This document shows, one piece after another, positions 8,341 through 16,063 of a DNA stretch of 18,190 nt; the stretch's first letter is position 1; every line of letters begins with the position of its first letter. Source of the stretch: Amoebophrya sp. AT5.2 (lineage: Eukaryota > Sar > Dinophyceae > Syndiniales > Amoebophryaceae). The notes below the pieces were generated by a model. That model ran no database searches. It was not told where the DNA came from and saw only the letters and a program-made list of their open reading frames with translations. The stretch spans positions 1-18,190 of the forward strand of contig RXOD01004801.1 in the NCBI GenBank assembly GCA_005223375.1, written 5' to 3'. The translations under genes were made by a program, and so were the position numbers.

Positions 8341-8705
8341 ACAGTTTGATTTTTGATTTTTTGAAAAAAAGGGAAGCACGGTTGTGCAGGAGTAGGTGTT
8401 GTGCAAAGACATTTGTGTATGCTGAAAGGAAACATGGAGTAGACGTTCGTCGAAGTGTTCAGAAGATAGGCCACGGCAAAAGGACTGACAATGGTGGCGA
8501 CGAAGTGGATTAACTTTCTGCTAAGTCTCGAAAGCTGCTTGTCTGTGGGCATAGTTGTAGTAGAAGTCTCTTGGTGGGTTCACGTTATGCACGGACGCGA
8601 TTGTGAAAGCGAGAGCGGAGTGCAAGTAATCGCTGCTTGAACTGGTATTTCCCACCAAACTTCTAGGGAAGATAGGAGCGCTTCGATAACGAAGTTTCTC
8701 CAAGG
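8341..8705 (+). other. Non-coding gap between recombinase and gag
   Basis: 365 bp with no convincing ORF. It starts with a T-rich run (TTTGATTTTTGATTTTTTG). It may carry the recombinase 3' end and the gag promoter or leader. No repeat shared with A or B was seen. Confidence 0.4.
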
Positions 8706-9827
8706 ATGACGGATCCATCTCAGCAAGCACCAGCTGATGGAGTCGCGGCACTGTCGCAGGCGCTGCGCGACACGTCCGAGAAGCATGTGGGCGACGCGTA
8801 CTCGAAGATTCTCGTCAAGGAGCTCTCCCGCATGCCCACTCCCAAGGTATCAGTTCAAGTTTGTGTTGCTTGGTAGAAGGAAAAAAATGTTGTGTGTTGA
8901 AGTCAGTTGTCGTTCAAGTAGTTTAGACTTCAGCGGGTGAGTGTATGGAGAGGAAATTCGCGCTTCGTTTGAACAGGAATGGGCCGCCGCCTGTAAGGCC
9001 ATAAACAAGCGCTACCTGACGACGGACATGCACTCCATGTCCCAAGTCGGCCTCAAGAGAGAGGTCGGGTACACCGGATTCGTCCTCATCCACGCGTTGA
9101 AGATGAAGATCAATAAGGACAGCGAGCCCATGATTGACGGCGTCGCGTTCGAGTTTATGATGAACGCGTACGAGTCCATGCGGGTCGAGCATGGACTGGA
9201 CAAGGCCGATCGCTGCCTGGCGAAGACGTTGGCGAAGTCGCACGTATGTTGGTTTTACGTACTGATTTTTCGTACTTAAAAAATCATGTGTTTATCGTTA
9301 GGTGCGTGAAGCTTTCTGTGGAGACCATGTGAGGAAAGAGAGAGGAGTTGTGGTGTGAAGGAAAATGTGACTGAGCAGCTCTTCCGTCAAAACAGGGCAC
9401 GCTCATCGATGTGAACAACGCGGGCCCGAACACGTCGTACTCGCAGCGCTTTCAGGCCTGGGTGACGAGGAAGCTCGAACAAAACTGGGAGGTGCAGAAA
9501 GAGACCATGTTGTCGATCGCTGAAGCAGTCCGTGAAAGTGTCCCTGCAGTCCCCACGCCGCAGGTGGTGCAGCAGCCGCACGGAGGTGGAAAGAAAGGTA
9601 AGAAAGGTAAGGGGAAGAAGGGTGAAAAAGGTTCGGGTAAGAACCAGGAGGAGCGCTTCTGCTTCGACTATATGGTGACTGGTGCGTGCGACCGCGATAG
9701 CTGTAGATTCACGCACGCGAAAAAATCGCAGGTCTCGGAGGACAAGTTTAAGGAGCTGAAGGACGGTGTAGGATATTGCAAGCTCCTGAACAAAAACTAC
9801 GACCAGTGTTTCTTTGCAGATGAGTAG
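8706..9827 (+). CDS. Gag-like protein with CCCH zinc finger, three exons
   Basis: Proposed join of 8706-8846, 8953-9243 and 9396-9827, giving 287 residues; all junctions are phase 0. The intermediate frames are closed by stops, yet each exon is strongly protein-like and only splicing joins them. Exon 1 has a Gln/Ala/Asp-rich start and a helix; exon 2 is a helical, Met-rich domain that may be capsid-like; exon 3 has a helix with QRFQAWVTRKLEQNW, a Pro/Gln stretch, a Lys/Gly linker and a CCCH finger: C233-x8-C242-x4-C247-x3-H251. The finger and basic linker suggest RNA binding. Position before the RT and the nucleic-acid-binding tail support a Gag role, but no sequence match to a known Gag is claimed. 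Donors are GTATCA and GTATGT; acceptors are GGAGAG and AAACAG. Confidence 0.75.
8847..8952 (+). other. Predicted intron 1 inside gag
   Basis: 106 nt, donor GTATCA after CCCAAG, acceptor ATGGAGAG before GAAATTCG. Reading through gives a stop at 8880 (TGG TAG), and the downstream frame has a stop at 8938-8940. The AG at 8951-8952 is the one that preserves phase with the ORF beginning EIRASFEQEW. The acceptor lacks a pyrimidine tract next to it, so the exact site is less sure than the existence of the intron. Confidence 0.55.
9244..9395 (+). other. Predicted intron 2 inside gag
   Basis: 152 nt, donor GTATGT after TCGCAC and acceptor CAAAACAG before GGCACG. It is phase 0 on both sides. The interior is AT-richer than the exons and holds stops in the upstream frame (9277-9279). 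This is the stronger of the two gag introns. Confidence 0.65.
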
Positions 9828-10212
9828 ATGCGTTCATCTTACACTCAGCTCTGCGGCTAAGCGCAGTTAGAGGACTTTGGTCCAGGTAGCTACTCTGCTT
9901 TTTCGTTGCTGCAGACCTGCGTATGCAGGTCCGATTACATGTACTTTTTCAGAAAAGGGGGTTGTCTTGCCGGCGGCAGCATAGCATCTGACCATTCGGA
10001 TTCACATCACGAGATGTAAACTTTTTTGATATACCGATGGCAGGAACACAGCATGGAAAAAAGTAGAAGGAAAAGGCGACGCGCCTGTAAGAAGAAGTGA
10101 GAGCGTGTTCAAGATGTTGTAAGTGTGTCATGAAGTATGATTGAGAGAAAGAAGCCGCGTGAAGCTGTAGAAAAATGTATGTCCCGTGCACTTCAGGAAA
10201 CTTCAGGAAGCG
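9828..10212 (+). other. Non-coding gap between gag and RT
   Basis: 385 bp without a supported ORF. It holds a perfect hairpin GACCTGC-GTAT-GCAGGTC at 9914-9931 shortly after the gag stop, preceded by CTTTTTCG, possibly part of the gag 3' end. The RT frame opens only after a stop at 10168-10170. Whether RT has its own promoter, is reached by splicing (a CACTTCAG lies at 10189-10196), or is translated from a shared message cannot be decided here. Confidence 0.4.
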
Positions 10213-12528
10213 ATGGCGTTGTTGTTGAAAAAAGTAGTGTGGGGAATCATGCCGTCGCCGCCATTGCCGTCTCCTGCTGAGATAAACATCGTGCTGAAGA
10301 GAGTGGAGATCGACCTGCGGCGGCAGCATGATTTTCGAAAAGTCCCCAAGCTACCGCCAGTAGAAAATGTAGATGCTGCGAGTCTAGCAAGTGCGAGGGC
10401 AGAACTGGCGGCGACAGCTGCCGAAGTGGAGGTCAGGAACGTCGAAATCGGAGCGACAGTAGCAGATGAGATAAACTACTGCAAAGTGCAGAAAAAGCTC
10501 GGTCTGTGGGAAGCACTCGCATCAAAGTACCACAGCGAAGACCCAGTGTGTTGGAGCGTATGGGTTGGCGGGCTCTCGTGTATAGATGAGTGCGTATGTC
10601 CGCCGCACTGGTTCGACAGGACTAAGAAAGACAAGCTAGTGGAAGGCGTCACTAGCTTCCAAAGAAGCAAAGTTGTCGAGTCGATACTCAGAGGTGAGCA
10701 CAAGAAGCCCGTATGGCCTGGCGATCAAATAGTGAAAGTCTGGGACGTTTCGTTGAGTGAAGCTGAAGTAGTACCGGAGTTAGGGTGCCCGATGCTGCTG
10801 GGGCCGTACGAGGTGAAGTGCGAGGAGGAGATAGAGTATGCGTTCAGACGCTTTCCGAGGCCCCAGAGGAGTAAGGTGAGGATGATCGATCCGGCAATCG
10901 GTGCCAACGCTCTTTCTCCTCTGCTAAAGAAGGTGCCGATCCCCACGTGCTATGAGATCTTAGTTAACGGGGCAGTCGCGATGCGACCAGAGCTAGCAGG
11001 GGAGAGGGTAGTGCAGCACAGCGCAGCCACGATAAAGTCGTGTAGGGCCTCGGAAAAGCGTTATGAGAAGCAAGTCCTCGAGTACTTAGAAGGGACGCGA
11101 GAAGAGATCGATGCCGACCTCCTGAAGGAAGGCGCCGTGCATCCGAAACGCACTGCTGAGCCCTCGTTCTCGTCGAACAGGGAAGCGGACGCGAAAAGGA
11201 GGAAGGTAGCGCACGAGCGTAGGATAGAGCTAGAAATAGTCGCAGTTGATGTAGCGAAGTGCTACAAGAATCTCATAGTTAAAGAGGAACACAGGAAGTA
11301 CAGTCGCATTTTAGTGTATGATCCAAAGAACAAGAAGTACGTTTGGTGCGAGAGTGTAACAGCGATTTTTGGTTCCCGACATAGCGTGACAGGTTGGTGC
11401 AGGATAGGAAAGTGTTTAAGGTCTATCATGAGGCGCATGTATGGCCTCAACGCAGATGACTACGTCGACGATTACACCATTTTCATTCCCAAAGGTTTAG
11501 GGCAGCAAGTGGTTGATGCCATGGTCGAGCTACTCGACCAGTTGGGACTGCCGGCGATGCTCGAGAAGACCGACTTCGGAGTGTCGCTGGAGGTACTTGG
11601 GATGAAGTATGATGTTTCTGGTGAACACCCAACACTGCAGGTCACGGATCAAAAGAAACAGCAGATTTTAGATTTTTGTAAAATAGCTTTAGAAAAAGGC
11701 GAGATTGACATCGTCGAGTTGGATTCATTCATAGGGCGACTAGCGTTCATCTTCTCGTCCATCGCCGACCGCGCGTTCAACCCCGTGTTGCGACCTTTGC
11801 GAAGGATGCTCTCGGTGGAAGAGAGCAAAGTCGATGTTGGTGTGAGGCAAGCGCTGACTGCCATCCAGGAAGTGATGAGTTTAGATATTAAAAGAACGGT
11901 GCAGACGGAGTCAGCTGCGGCTGCAAACGTCATGTTGTACACAGACGCGTCATGGCATAACAAGAAAGGTATTCTAGGCGCAGTCCTAGTCATAGATGGA
12001 AAGTTCCACGCGGTCAGCCAAGGGGTGAAGAAGGAGCAGATGTTAGGGGAGTACAGCAGTTTTCCGATCAACTTTTTAGAAACGATCGCTGGGATCGTAG
12101 GGTTGAAGTTCTTTGAGAAAGAACTGAAGGGGGGTAGAGTCGATCATGCGATTGACAACGACTGCGCGAAGGAACATCTGTTGGCGCAAGGAAGTGGCTC
12201 ACATAGGAAAAGATGGTACCTCATACAGGCTGCGTCACGGTACTGGATAGAAGCAACGCAAATGCAGGCACGTCCGTGGATAATGAGAGTGCCAAGTAAG
12301 CAGAACATTGCGGACTATCCGACAAGGCCCGAAGCGATGGCAGTATTGCTTAAGTTGTACCCTAACTTGTTTGTCGAAATACACGATTCGTTCAAGATGG
12401 ATACTTTTTTGGATGGTTTATTAATGAGTAGTGTGCCTTCTGAAGTAACGGCACTTGCACAGGTCATGAACGGGTTCTCCCCCGTGGGAGGAGGTGATGT
12501 GGACATCGACGTCGATGAAGTGGATTGA
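10213..12528 (+). CDS. Reverse transcriptase-RNase H of the YR retroelement
   Basis: A 771-residue polyprotein that copies the element RNA into DNA and degrades the template. After a poorly conserved N-terminal 220 residues comes the RT: a KVRMIDPA strand (R223, D226) like the RPIDD block of DIRS-type RTs, box A catalytic D346 in AVDVAKCYKNL, an FGSRHSV block replacing the usual LPFG, and YVDD 417-420 with the catalytic Asp pair. A thumb-like region follows (LGLPAMLEKTDFG). RNase H shows D578 in LYTDAS, E623 in INFLETIAG, D648 in AIDND and D701 in NIADYPTRP, the full D-E-D-D set. There is no room for a methyltransferase after it, and no protease motif was seen. The ATG at 10213 is the first in frame; an upstream spliced start is possible. 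Stop at 12526-12528 is 136 bp before B2. Confidence 0.9.
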   Translation: MALLLKKVVWGIMPSPPLPSPAEINIVLKRVEIDLRRQHDFRKVPKLPPVENVDAASLASARAELAATAAEVEVRNVEIGATVADEINYCKVQKKLGLWEALASKYHSEDPVCWSVWVGGLSCIDECVCPPHWFDRTKKDKLVEGVTSFQRSKVVESILRGEHKKPVWPGDQIVKVWDVSLSEAEVVPELGCPMLLGPYEVKCEEEIEYAFRRFPRPQRSKVRMIDPAIGANALSPLLKKVPIPTCYEILVNGAVAMRPELAGERVVQHSAATIKSCRASEKRYEKQVLEYLEGTREEIDADLLKEGAVHPKRTAEPSFSSNREADAKRRKVAHERRIELEIVAVDVAKCYKNLIVKEEHRKYSRILVYDPKNKKYVWCESVTAIFGSRHSVTGWCRIGKCLRSIMRRMYGLNADDYVDDYTIFIPKGLGQQVVDAMVELLDQLGLPAMLEKTDFGVSLEVLGMKYDVSGEHPTLQVTDQKKQQILDFCKIALEKGEIDIVELDSFIGRLAFIFSSIADRAFNPVLRPLRRMLSVEESKVDVGVRQALTAIQEVMSLDIKRTVQTESAAAANVMLYTDASWHNKKGILGAVLVIDGKFHAVSQGVKKEQMLGEYSSFPINFLETIAGIVGLKFFEKELKGGRVDHAIDNDCAKEHLLAQGSGSHRKRWYLIQAASRYWIEATQMQARPWIMRVPSKQNIADYPTRPEAMAVLLKLYPNLFVEIHDSFKMDTFLDGLLMSSVPSEVTALAQVMNGFSPVGGGDVDIDVDEVD

Positions 12529-12664
12529 TTGTGGTGGAAAGGTGAACAGTTTTTTGGAAAGACCACTTGTACAGAAGGTTTTTTGTGTGGTTAATGCATC
12601 CCGATTTGTCCTGGCTGCTTTACGGAGCAGTGCGTTCGGACTTTGCACGTTTCACAGCTCGCTC

Positions 12665-12849
12665 AGCCGCGCCGGTTTGTTCTGATCGATCCTTGGAAGG
12701 ATCTCTGTTTCGCTCTGGTGCCTTGGTGAGGCGTCGCTTGCGGCTGTTTGTGCTGTGTTTTCGTGCAGCTCTTCTTCTCGGTCATCAGTCGGGATCGCGT
12801 TAACCCGTTGGTACAAATGCGTTTAGAACACAATCTACACACAATTCAA
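12665..12849 (+). repeat. Split direct repeat B, copy B2 (right terminus)
   Basis: 185 bp, identical to B1 except T12812 for C6597. The perfect inverted repeat GATCCTT-GG-AAGGATC recurs at 12688-12703. The two copies stop matching after ACACAATTCAA, fixing the right end of the element at 12849; host sequence begins CTCTGTTTGAG. The 136 bp between the RT stop and B2 carry nothing recognisable. Confidence 0.92.
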
Positions 12850-13052
12850 CTCTGTTTGAGAAGTCCGCGAGCGGAGGGGGTCCGTGATAGGGTTTGTCCC
12901 ATTCCTTGTGATTGTGAACACGAATAATCCATATCTGCACCAAAACCAAGCTCGAGCGATATACTTAGCCAGCAGTACCACTGTATTAAAGCGAGGCAAC
13001 CTACTTTCTTAGTACTTACCCGGAGGAAGTAGAACCAACCATTCTCAACATC

Positions 13053-13385
13053 ATGATGCGCTTCGCGGCCGCTCCACGACTTGCTGTCGTGCTGTGCTCT
13101 ACGTCTCTGGGGCTCAGACGACTCCTCCTCTTCATCCTCGCCTTCCAATTCCATCAGATCGATGCCCGTTCTTCCCAGAAGCCGTACCGCTCCGCCCTGT
13201 GCATCGGAAGCATGCAGAACCCGTATCCGCACGCGAAAATCGCGCGCGACAGCGACAAACCCCCAAGGAAATGGGAGCACGCCTATCCCGACTTCCTGCA
13301 GACTGTTTCTTCGGACGCGCAACACTACTGCGGCATGCTGGTCAAGGAAAAGCATTTCGAGAGGAAGAACGTGTTCACCTTTTAA
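13053..13385 (+). CDS. Signal-bearing ORF, possible N-terminal exon of the peptidase
   Basis: 110 residues from ATG 13053 (context ACATCATGATG). The first 40 residues contain a hydrophobic core (RRLLLFILAF) followed by a polar turn and IDARS, as in a signal peptide or anchor. Thereafter YRSALCIGSMQNPYPHAK resembles the first strand of the caspase fold (ALxIGxxxY), and SSDAQHYCGMLVKEKHF resembles the DA-x-x-h-x-x-x-L-x-x-x-x-F helix that follows. The downstream peptidase ORF lacks exactly these two elements, so the two ORFs may be exons of one gene. No GT donor that gives a clean phase match to the downstream frame was found; GTGTTCACC at 13371 is phase 0 and could join an intermediate exon starting at 13745 after TCTTCTAG. 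It could also be a separate small secreted protein. Confidence 0.5.
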   Translation: MMRFAAAPRLAVVLCSTSLGLRRLLLFILAFQFHQIDARSSQKPYRSALCIGSMQNPYPHAKIARDSDKPPRKWEHAYPDFLQTVSSDAQHYCGMLVKEKHFERKNVFTF

Positions 13386-13830
13386 GGCCTAGTATGGAAA
13401 AATCCAGCGAGCCGAGCCAACGGCCCAACCACGGCCCAACGATCTATTTAATAGCGAAGATTGGCTTCATCTAGCGGTAGCTGGTCGCTGTAGCCGCTCT
13501 TCCGTGTGACCATAGCTCCCGCCGACTTCCTACGCGGTGGTATAATGCTCTCCCGCAGGAAAAATACGTGAACCCTCTTGCGCCACTGGGTCTCCACCTC
13601 TAGCTTCTGTCTGTTAGTGTGGTAGCTCCAATTATAAACTAGCGAAGAGAGGCAAGCGAAAGAAGCGCCCTCTGATGAGCCGCAACCCGACGGCGCTGTC
13701 CTAGCTGGGATGAAGGCGTGGGAGGGGAGTCTCTGCTCTTCTAGAAGTTTAAAAAGATGCTGGTGCACCTGAGGCACGACCTGGATTCTTCAGCCTCTAA
13801 GCTGCAGTCGGGTACGGACAAACCAAAAAG
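13386..13830. other. Gap between the two peptidase-locus ORFs
   Basis: 445 bp with no firm coding assignment. On the + strand a pyrimidine-rich acceptor-like site, CTCTGCTCTTCTAG, ends at 13744 and opens a short frame with KMLVHLRHDLDSSASKLQ, which could be a small internal exon. CTCTAAGCTGCAG ending at 13807 is another acceptor-like site, just before the peptidase ORF. An antisense frame at 13448-13777 has no domain support. Most of this stretch would be intronic if the two ORFs are one gene. Confidence 0.35.
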
Positions 13831-15135
13831 ATGCGCGGCAAAGTGAAGTCCCGCCCGGCCCTGGGCCGCACCGAGGCGCAGCGGGAGATTCTGCAGTGGC
13901 TCCTCGCTGGGTTCGAGAATTCGAAGCAGTTGGAAGAAGAACGTAAAGCGGCGGCTTCGACGGTGGAAAAGAAGACAGCAGCAGCAGGAGGTAAAAGTAG
14001 TGCCAAGGGGACCGGGACGACCAGCTCAGGAGGTTCTACTTCTGCTCGAAGGAAACCTGGGAAGGCGGCAGTGGTTTCTTCGCTGGTGTCGGCGTATCGC
14101 AAGGTTTTTTCTCTGAGCTCGAGCAGCCCCAAAACGAACCGGCAAAGGGCGAGAGCGAGGGCGAAGAGCAACAGCAAGACCAAAAGTAAAAGCAAGCCCA
14201 AGTCGAAGTCCAAAGCGCAGAACAAAGCCACGACGACCGCGACGACTGTCGCTCCCGCAGCATCCGCGGGCCCTCCCGGTGTGTTTCTGCTCTACTTTTC
14301 CGGCCACGGGATGAATGCGCGGCGGCCGAGCCGCAAAGACTCGGAGAACTTCGGCGGGGCGCTTGTGTTTGCAGACGACAAGAACCTGACATCATCGGCC
14401 GGCGCCGTCTCGTTCACTGACATTGTGGCCATGTGGACCGCCACCAAGAACCTGTACGAGCGCGACGGCTTCGCGAGAAACTTCCGCCTCCTCGTCGTCG
14501 TGGACGCCTGCTTCTCCGGAAAGCTCGTGAACCAGCTGCGCGACTACTGCAAAAGGGCCGAAAAAGAGGAGAAGGAAAAGGTCGTGGCGAATAAAGGGAG
14601 GAGCACGGGAAGTAGAAGTGGTGGGAAGGTGGGAGATCATGAATATGATCATCTTCCGTGCGGGGGGCTGAACCTGGCGATTCAGTCGGCGTGCGAGGCG
14701 CGGACGACGACGAACGAACGGCTCGCGCAACACGGCGGCCGCATTCGGTACGGCGGGGAGTTGACGAGCTTTCTGCTGGCGAAAAATATGGCCGAGGGGG
14801 GGCGGCGGCGGGGGCAAACCCCGTACAAAGACATCAAGTGGTCGTCGGAGCCCTGGAAGAAGGGACAGCGCGGAGCAAACAAGCGGTACCCAGACTACTA
14901 CGCCAGCTGGGACAGTGCGGAAAAAAACGCAAAGCGCCGGGGTGTGTTCGCATACCTGGAAGGCGGGCCGCTGAAGGGGCTCCTGGGGCTGCGGAGGAAA
15001 CGAGCGAAAATAGTGCGGGGGAACAACAAGAAAGTGGGCGGCGGAAAACTAACGAAGAAGAAGCGCGCGTTGGGCGGGAAACTTGCGGGGGCGCTGAAGA
15101 AAAAGCTAACGATGCCGAAGGCGAAACAACATTGA
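13831..15135 (+). CDS. Caspase/metacaspase-like cysteine peptidase (family C14)
   Basis: A 434-residue ORF. Catalytic motifs of clan CD peptidases are clear: His159 in LLYFSGHG and Cys227 in VVVDACFSG. The p10-like part follows, with LNLAIQSACEARTTTNE (about 280-295) and GGELTSFLL (308-316), matching the caspase-fold strand and activity-linked Glu. Residues 14-28 (TEAQREILQWLLAGF) fit the helix before the His strand, but the preceding strand and helix of p20 are absent, so the ORF is probably not the whole protein (see 13053-13385). About 115 residues (31-148) of Lys/Ser/Ala/Thr low complexity are inserted between that helix and the His strand. The C-terminal 50 residues are strongly basic and could be a nuclear-localising or nucleic-acid-binding tail. 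Metacaspases cut after Arg or Lys; specificity here is not determined. The ATG at 13831 may be internal if upstream exons exist. Confidence 0.8.
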   Translation: MRGKVKSRPALGRTEAQREILQWLLAGFENSKQLEEERKAAASTVEKKTAAAGGKSSAKGTGTTSSGGSTSARRKPGKAAVVSSLVSAYRKVFSLSSSSPKTNRQRARARAKSNSKTKSKSKPKSKSKAQNKATTTATTVAPAASAGPPGVFLLYFSGHGMNARRPSRKDSENFGGALVFADDKNLTSSAGAVSFTDIVAMWTATKNLYERDGFARNFRLLVVVDACFSGKLVNQLRDYCKRAEKEEKEKVVANKGRSTGSRSGGKVGDHEYDHLPCGGLNLAIQSACEARTTTNERLAQHGGRIRYGGELTSFLLAKNMAEGGRRRGQTPYKDIKWSSEPWKKGQRGANKRYPDYYASWDSAEKNAKRRGVFAYLEGGPLKGLLGLRRKRAKIVRGNNKKVGGGKLTKKKRALGGKLAGALKKKLTMPKAKQH

Positions 15136-16063
15136 AGGGCGGAGGAGGTGGGAAATGGATTGGTGAAACGAGCGGCGAAGTGCGTACATGTTGGGGGAAT
15201 GCATTTTTGAATTGTATAAAAAAGCCGACCGTGCATCTGTCCTTGCATCGCAGGGTGAACGCGATATTTTTGCAGCTTTTGAACAAAACCCAAAGAAATC
15301 ATGCATGGACCACGACCACATCGAGAATGAGTGCTTCAATGCCTGCCGAAAAAAAACGAGAATGAGAGCTTTCGGAATCTATGTTTCTGATTTAGGCACC
15401 GCATATGGCTTGTTTGTTTTGTCCGTCTCCTGATATCGGCAGCCTGCCTATGCCTTTGAACCGATTTATATTCAGTCGATGCCACTGACACTGTAGTCGC
15501 ACGCGACGCTGCGGCGCTTCTGCCCGGGGAGGTTTTGTGTTCTGTGTGGCGGGATATGGCCGCCAGGCCGCTGCGGTGACGGAAACTGTCCCTGTCGTCG
15601 TGCTACAAATCGGTCGCCTCATTATTTCATTTGCCGCCCGTCCTGGTCTGGATTCTATTCTTTCATTCTGGTTGCGCCTGCTGTCTCTGGTTCTTGTCTC
15701 AATGCGCTTCCTCACGTAATCCGATCTTCATGCCAGTAGTTTTCTGGTCCCCCAACCTTACAAGTGCTTGAAGTACTAAACTATTTGATGCCCCACCCCA
15801 TTTTAAATCCACCTTCAGCTCCTGTAGATGGGTTGACTTTGTTTTTTACCTTTTTGCGGCGCCCGTTGTCGCCACTGCTACCTGTAAGTGTAACATTTTG
15901 TCGTGTACAATAACAATACTAGCATGAATTTGTGTTCATCTTCTACCCGAACCCGCGCCTGGCTGCCGCTTTGAGGCACCACTTCCACTTATGCTTCGCC
16001 CGGTGCTGTTGAGCGCGGCGATAAATTCAAAATTTTCACGCGAGGACGCTACGACTGCCACTA
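15136..16063. other. Long intergenic stretch, nothing supported
   Basis: 928 bp between the peptidase stop and the RING-CH start, AT-richer than the flanking genes. Short frames such as 15188-15433 and 15537-15719 lack domains and are not supported. It should contain the peptidase 3' untranslated region and the RING-CH promoter. I see no RNA gene or repeat. Confidence 0.4.

Larger units (their letters stand above)
5643..12849 (+). mobile_element. Tyrosine-recombinase retroelement with split direct repeats
   Basis: A 7207-bp element bounded by split direct repeats in the order A1 (5643-5861), B1 (6450-6634), A2 (6635-6853), B2 (12665-12849). It encodes in order a tyrosine recombinase, a CCCH-finger Gag-like protein and a reverse transcriptase-RNase H. 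Split repeats together with YR and RT define the DIRS/PAT/Ngaro/VIPER group, which integrates a circular DNA by recombination rather than with a DDE integrase. Lack of a methyltransferase and presence of split direct rather than inverted repeats argue for a PAT/Ngaro/TOC/VIPER-like member rather than DIRS proper. A copies appear identical and B copies differ by one base (C6597 versus T12812), and all three ORFs are open, so insertion looks recent and the copy may be active. It lies between host genes, same strand. No clear long target-site duplication is present. Confidence 0.88.

Noticed and set aside
5643..12849. DIRS-type element with inverted termini and methyltransferase
   Set aside because: The termini are direct split repeats and there is no room for a methyltransferase after RNase H.
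13460..13560. tRNA-like hairpins
   Set aside because: No acceptor stem pairing or T-loop consensus could be laid out.
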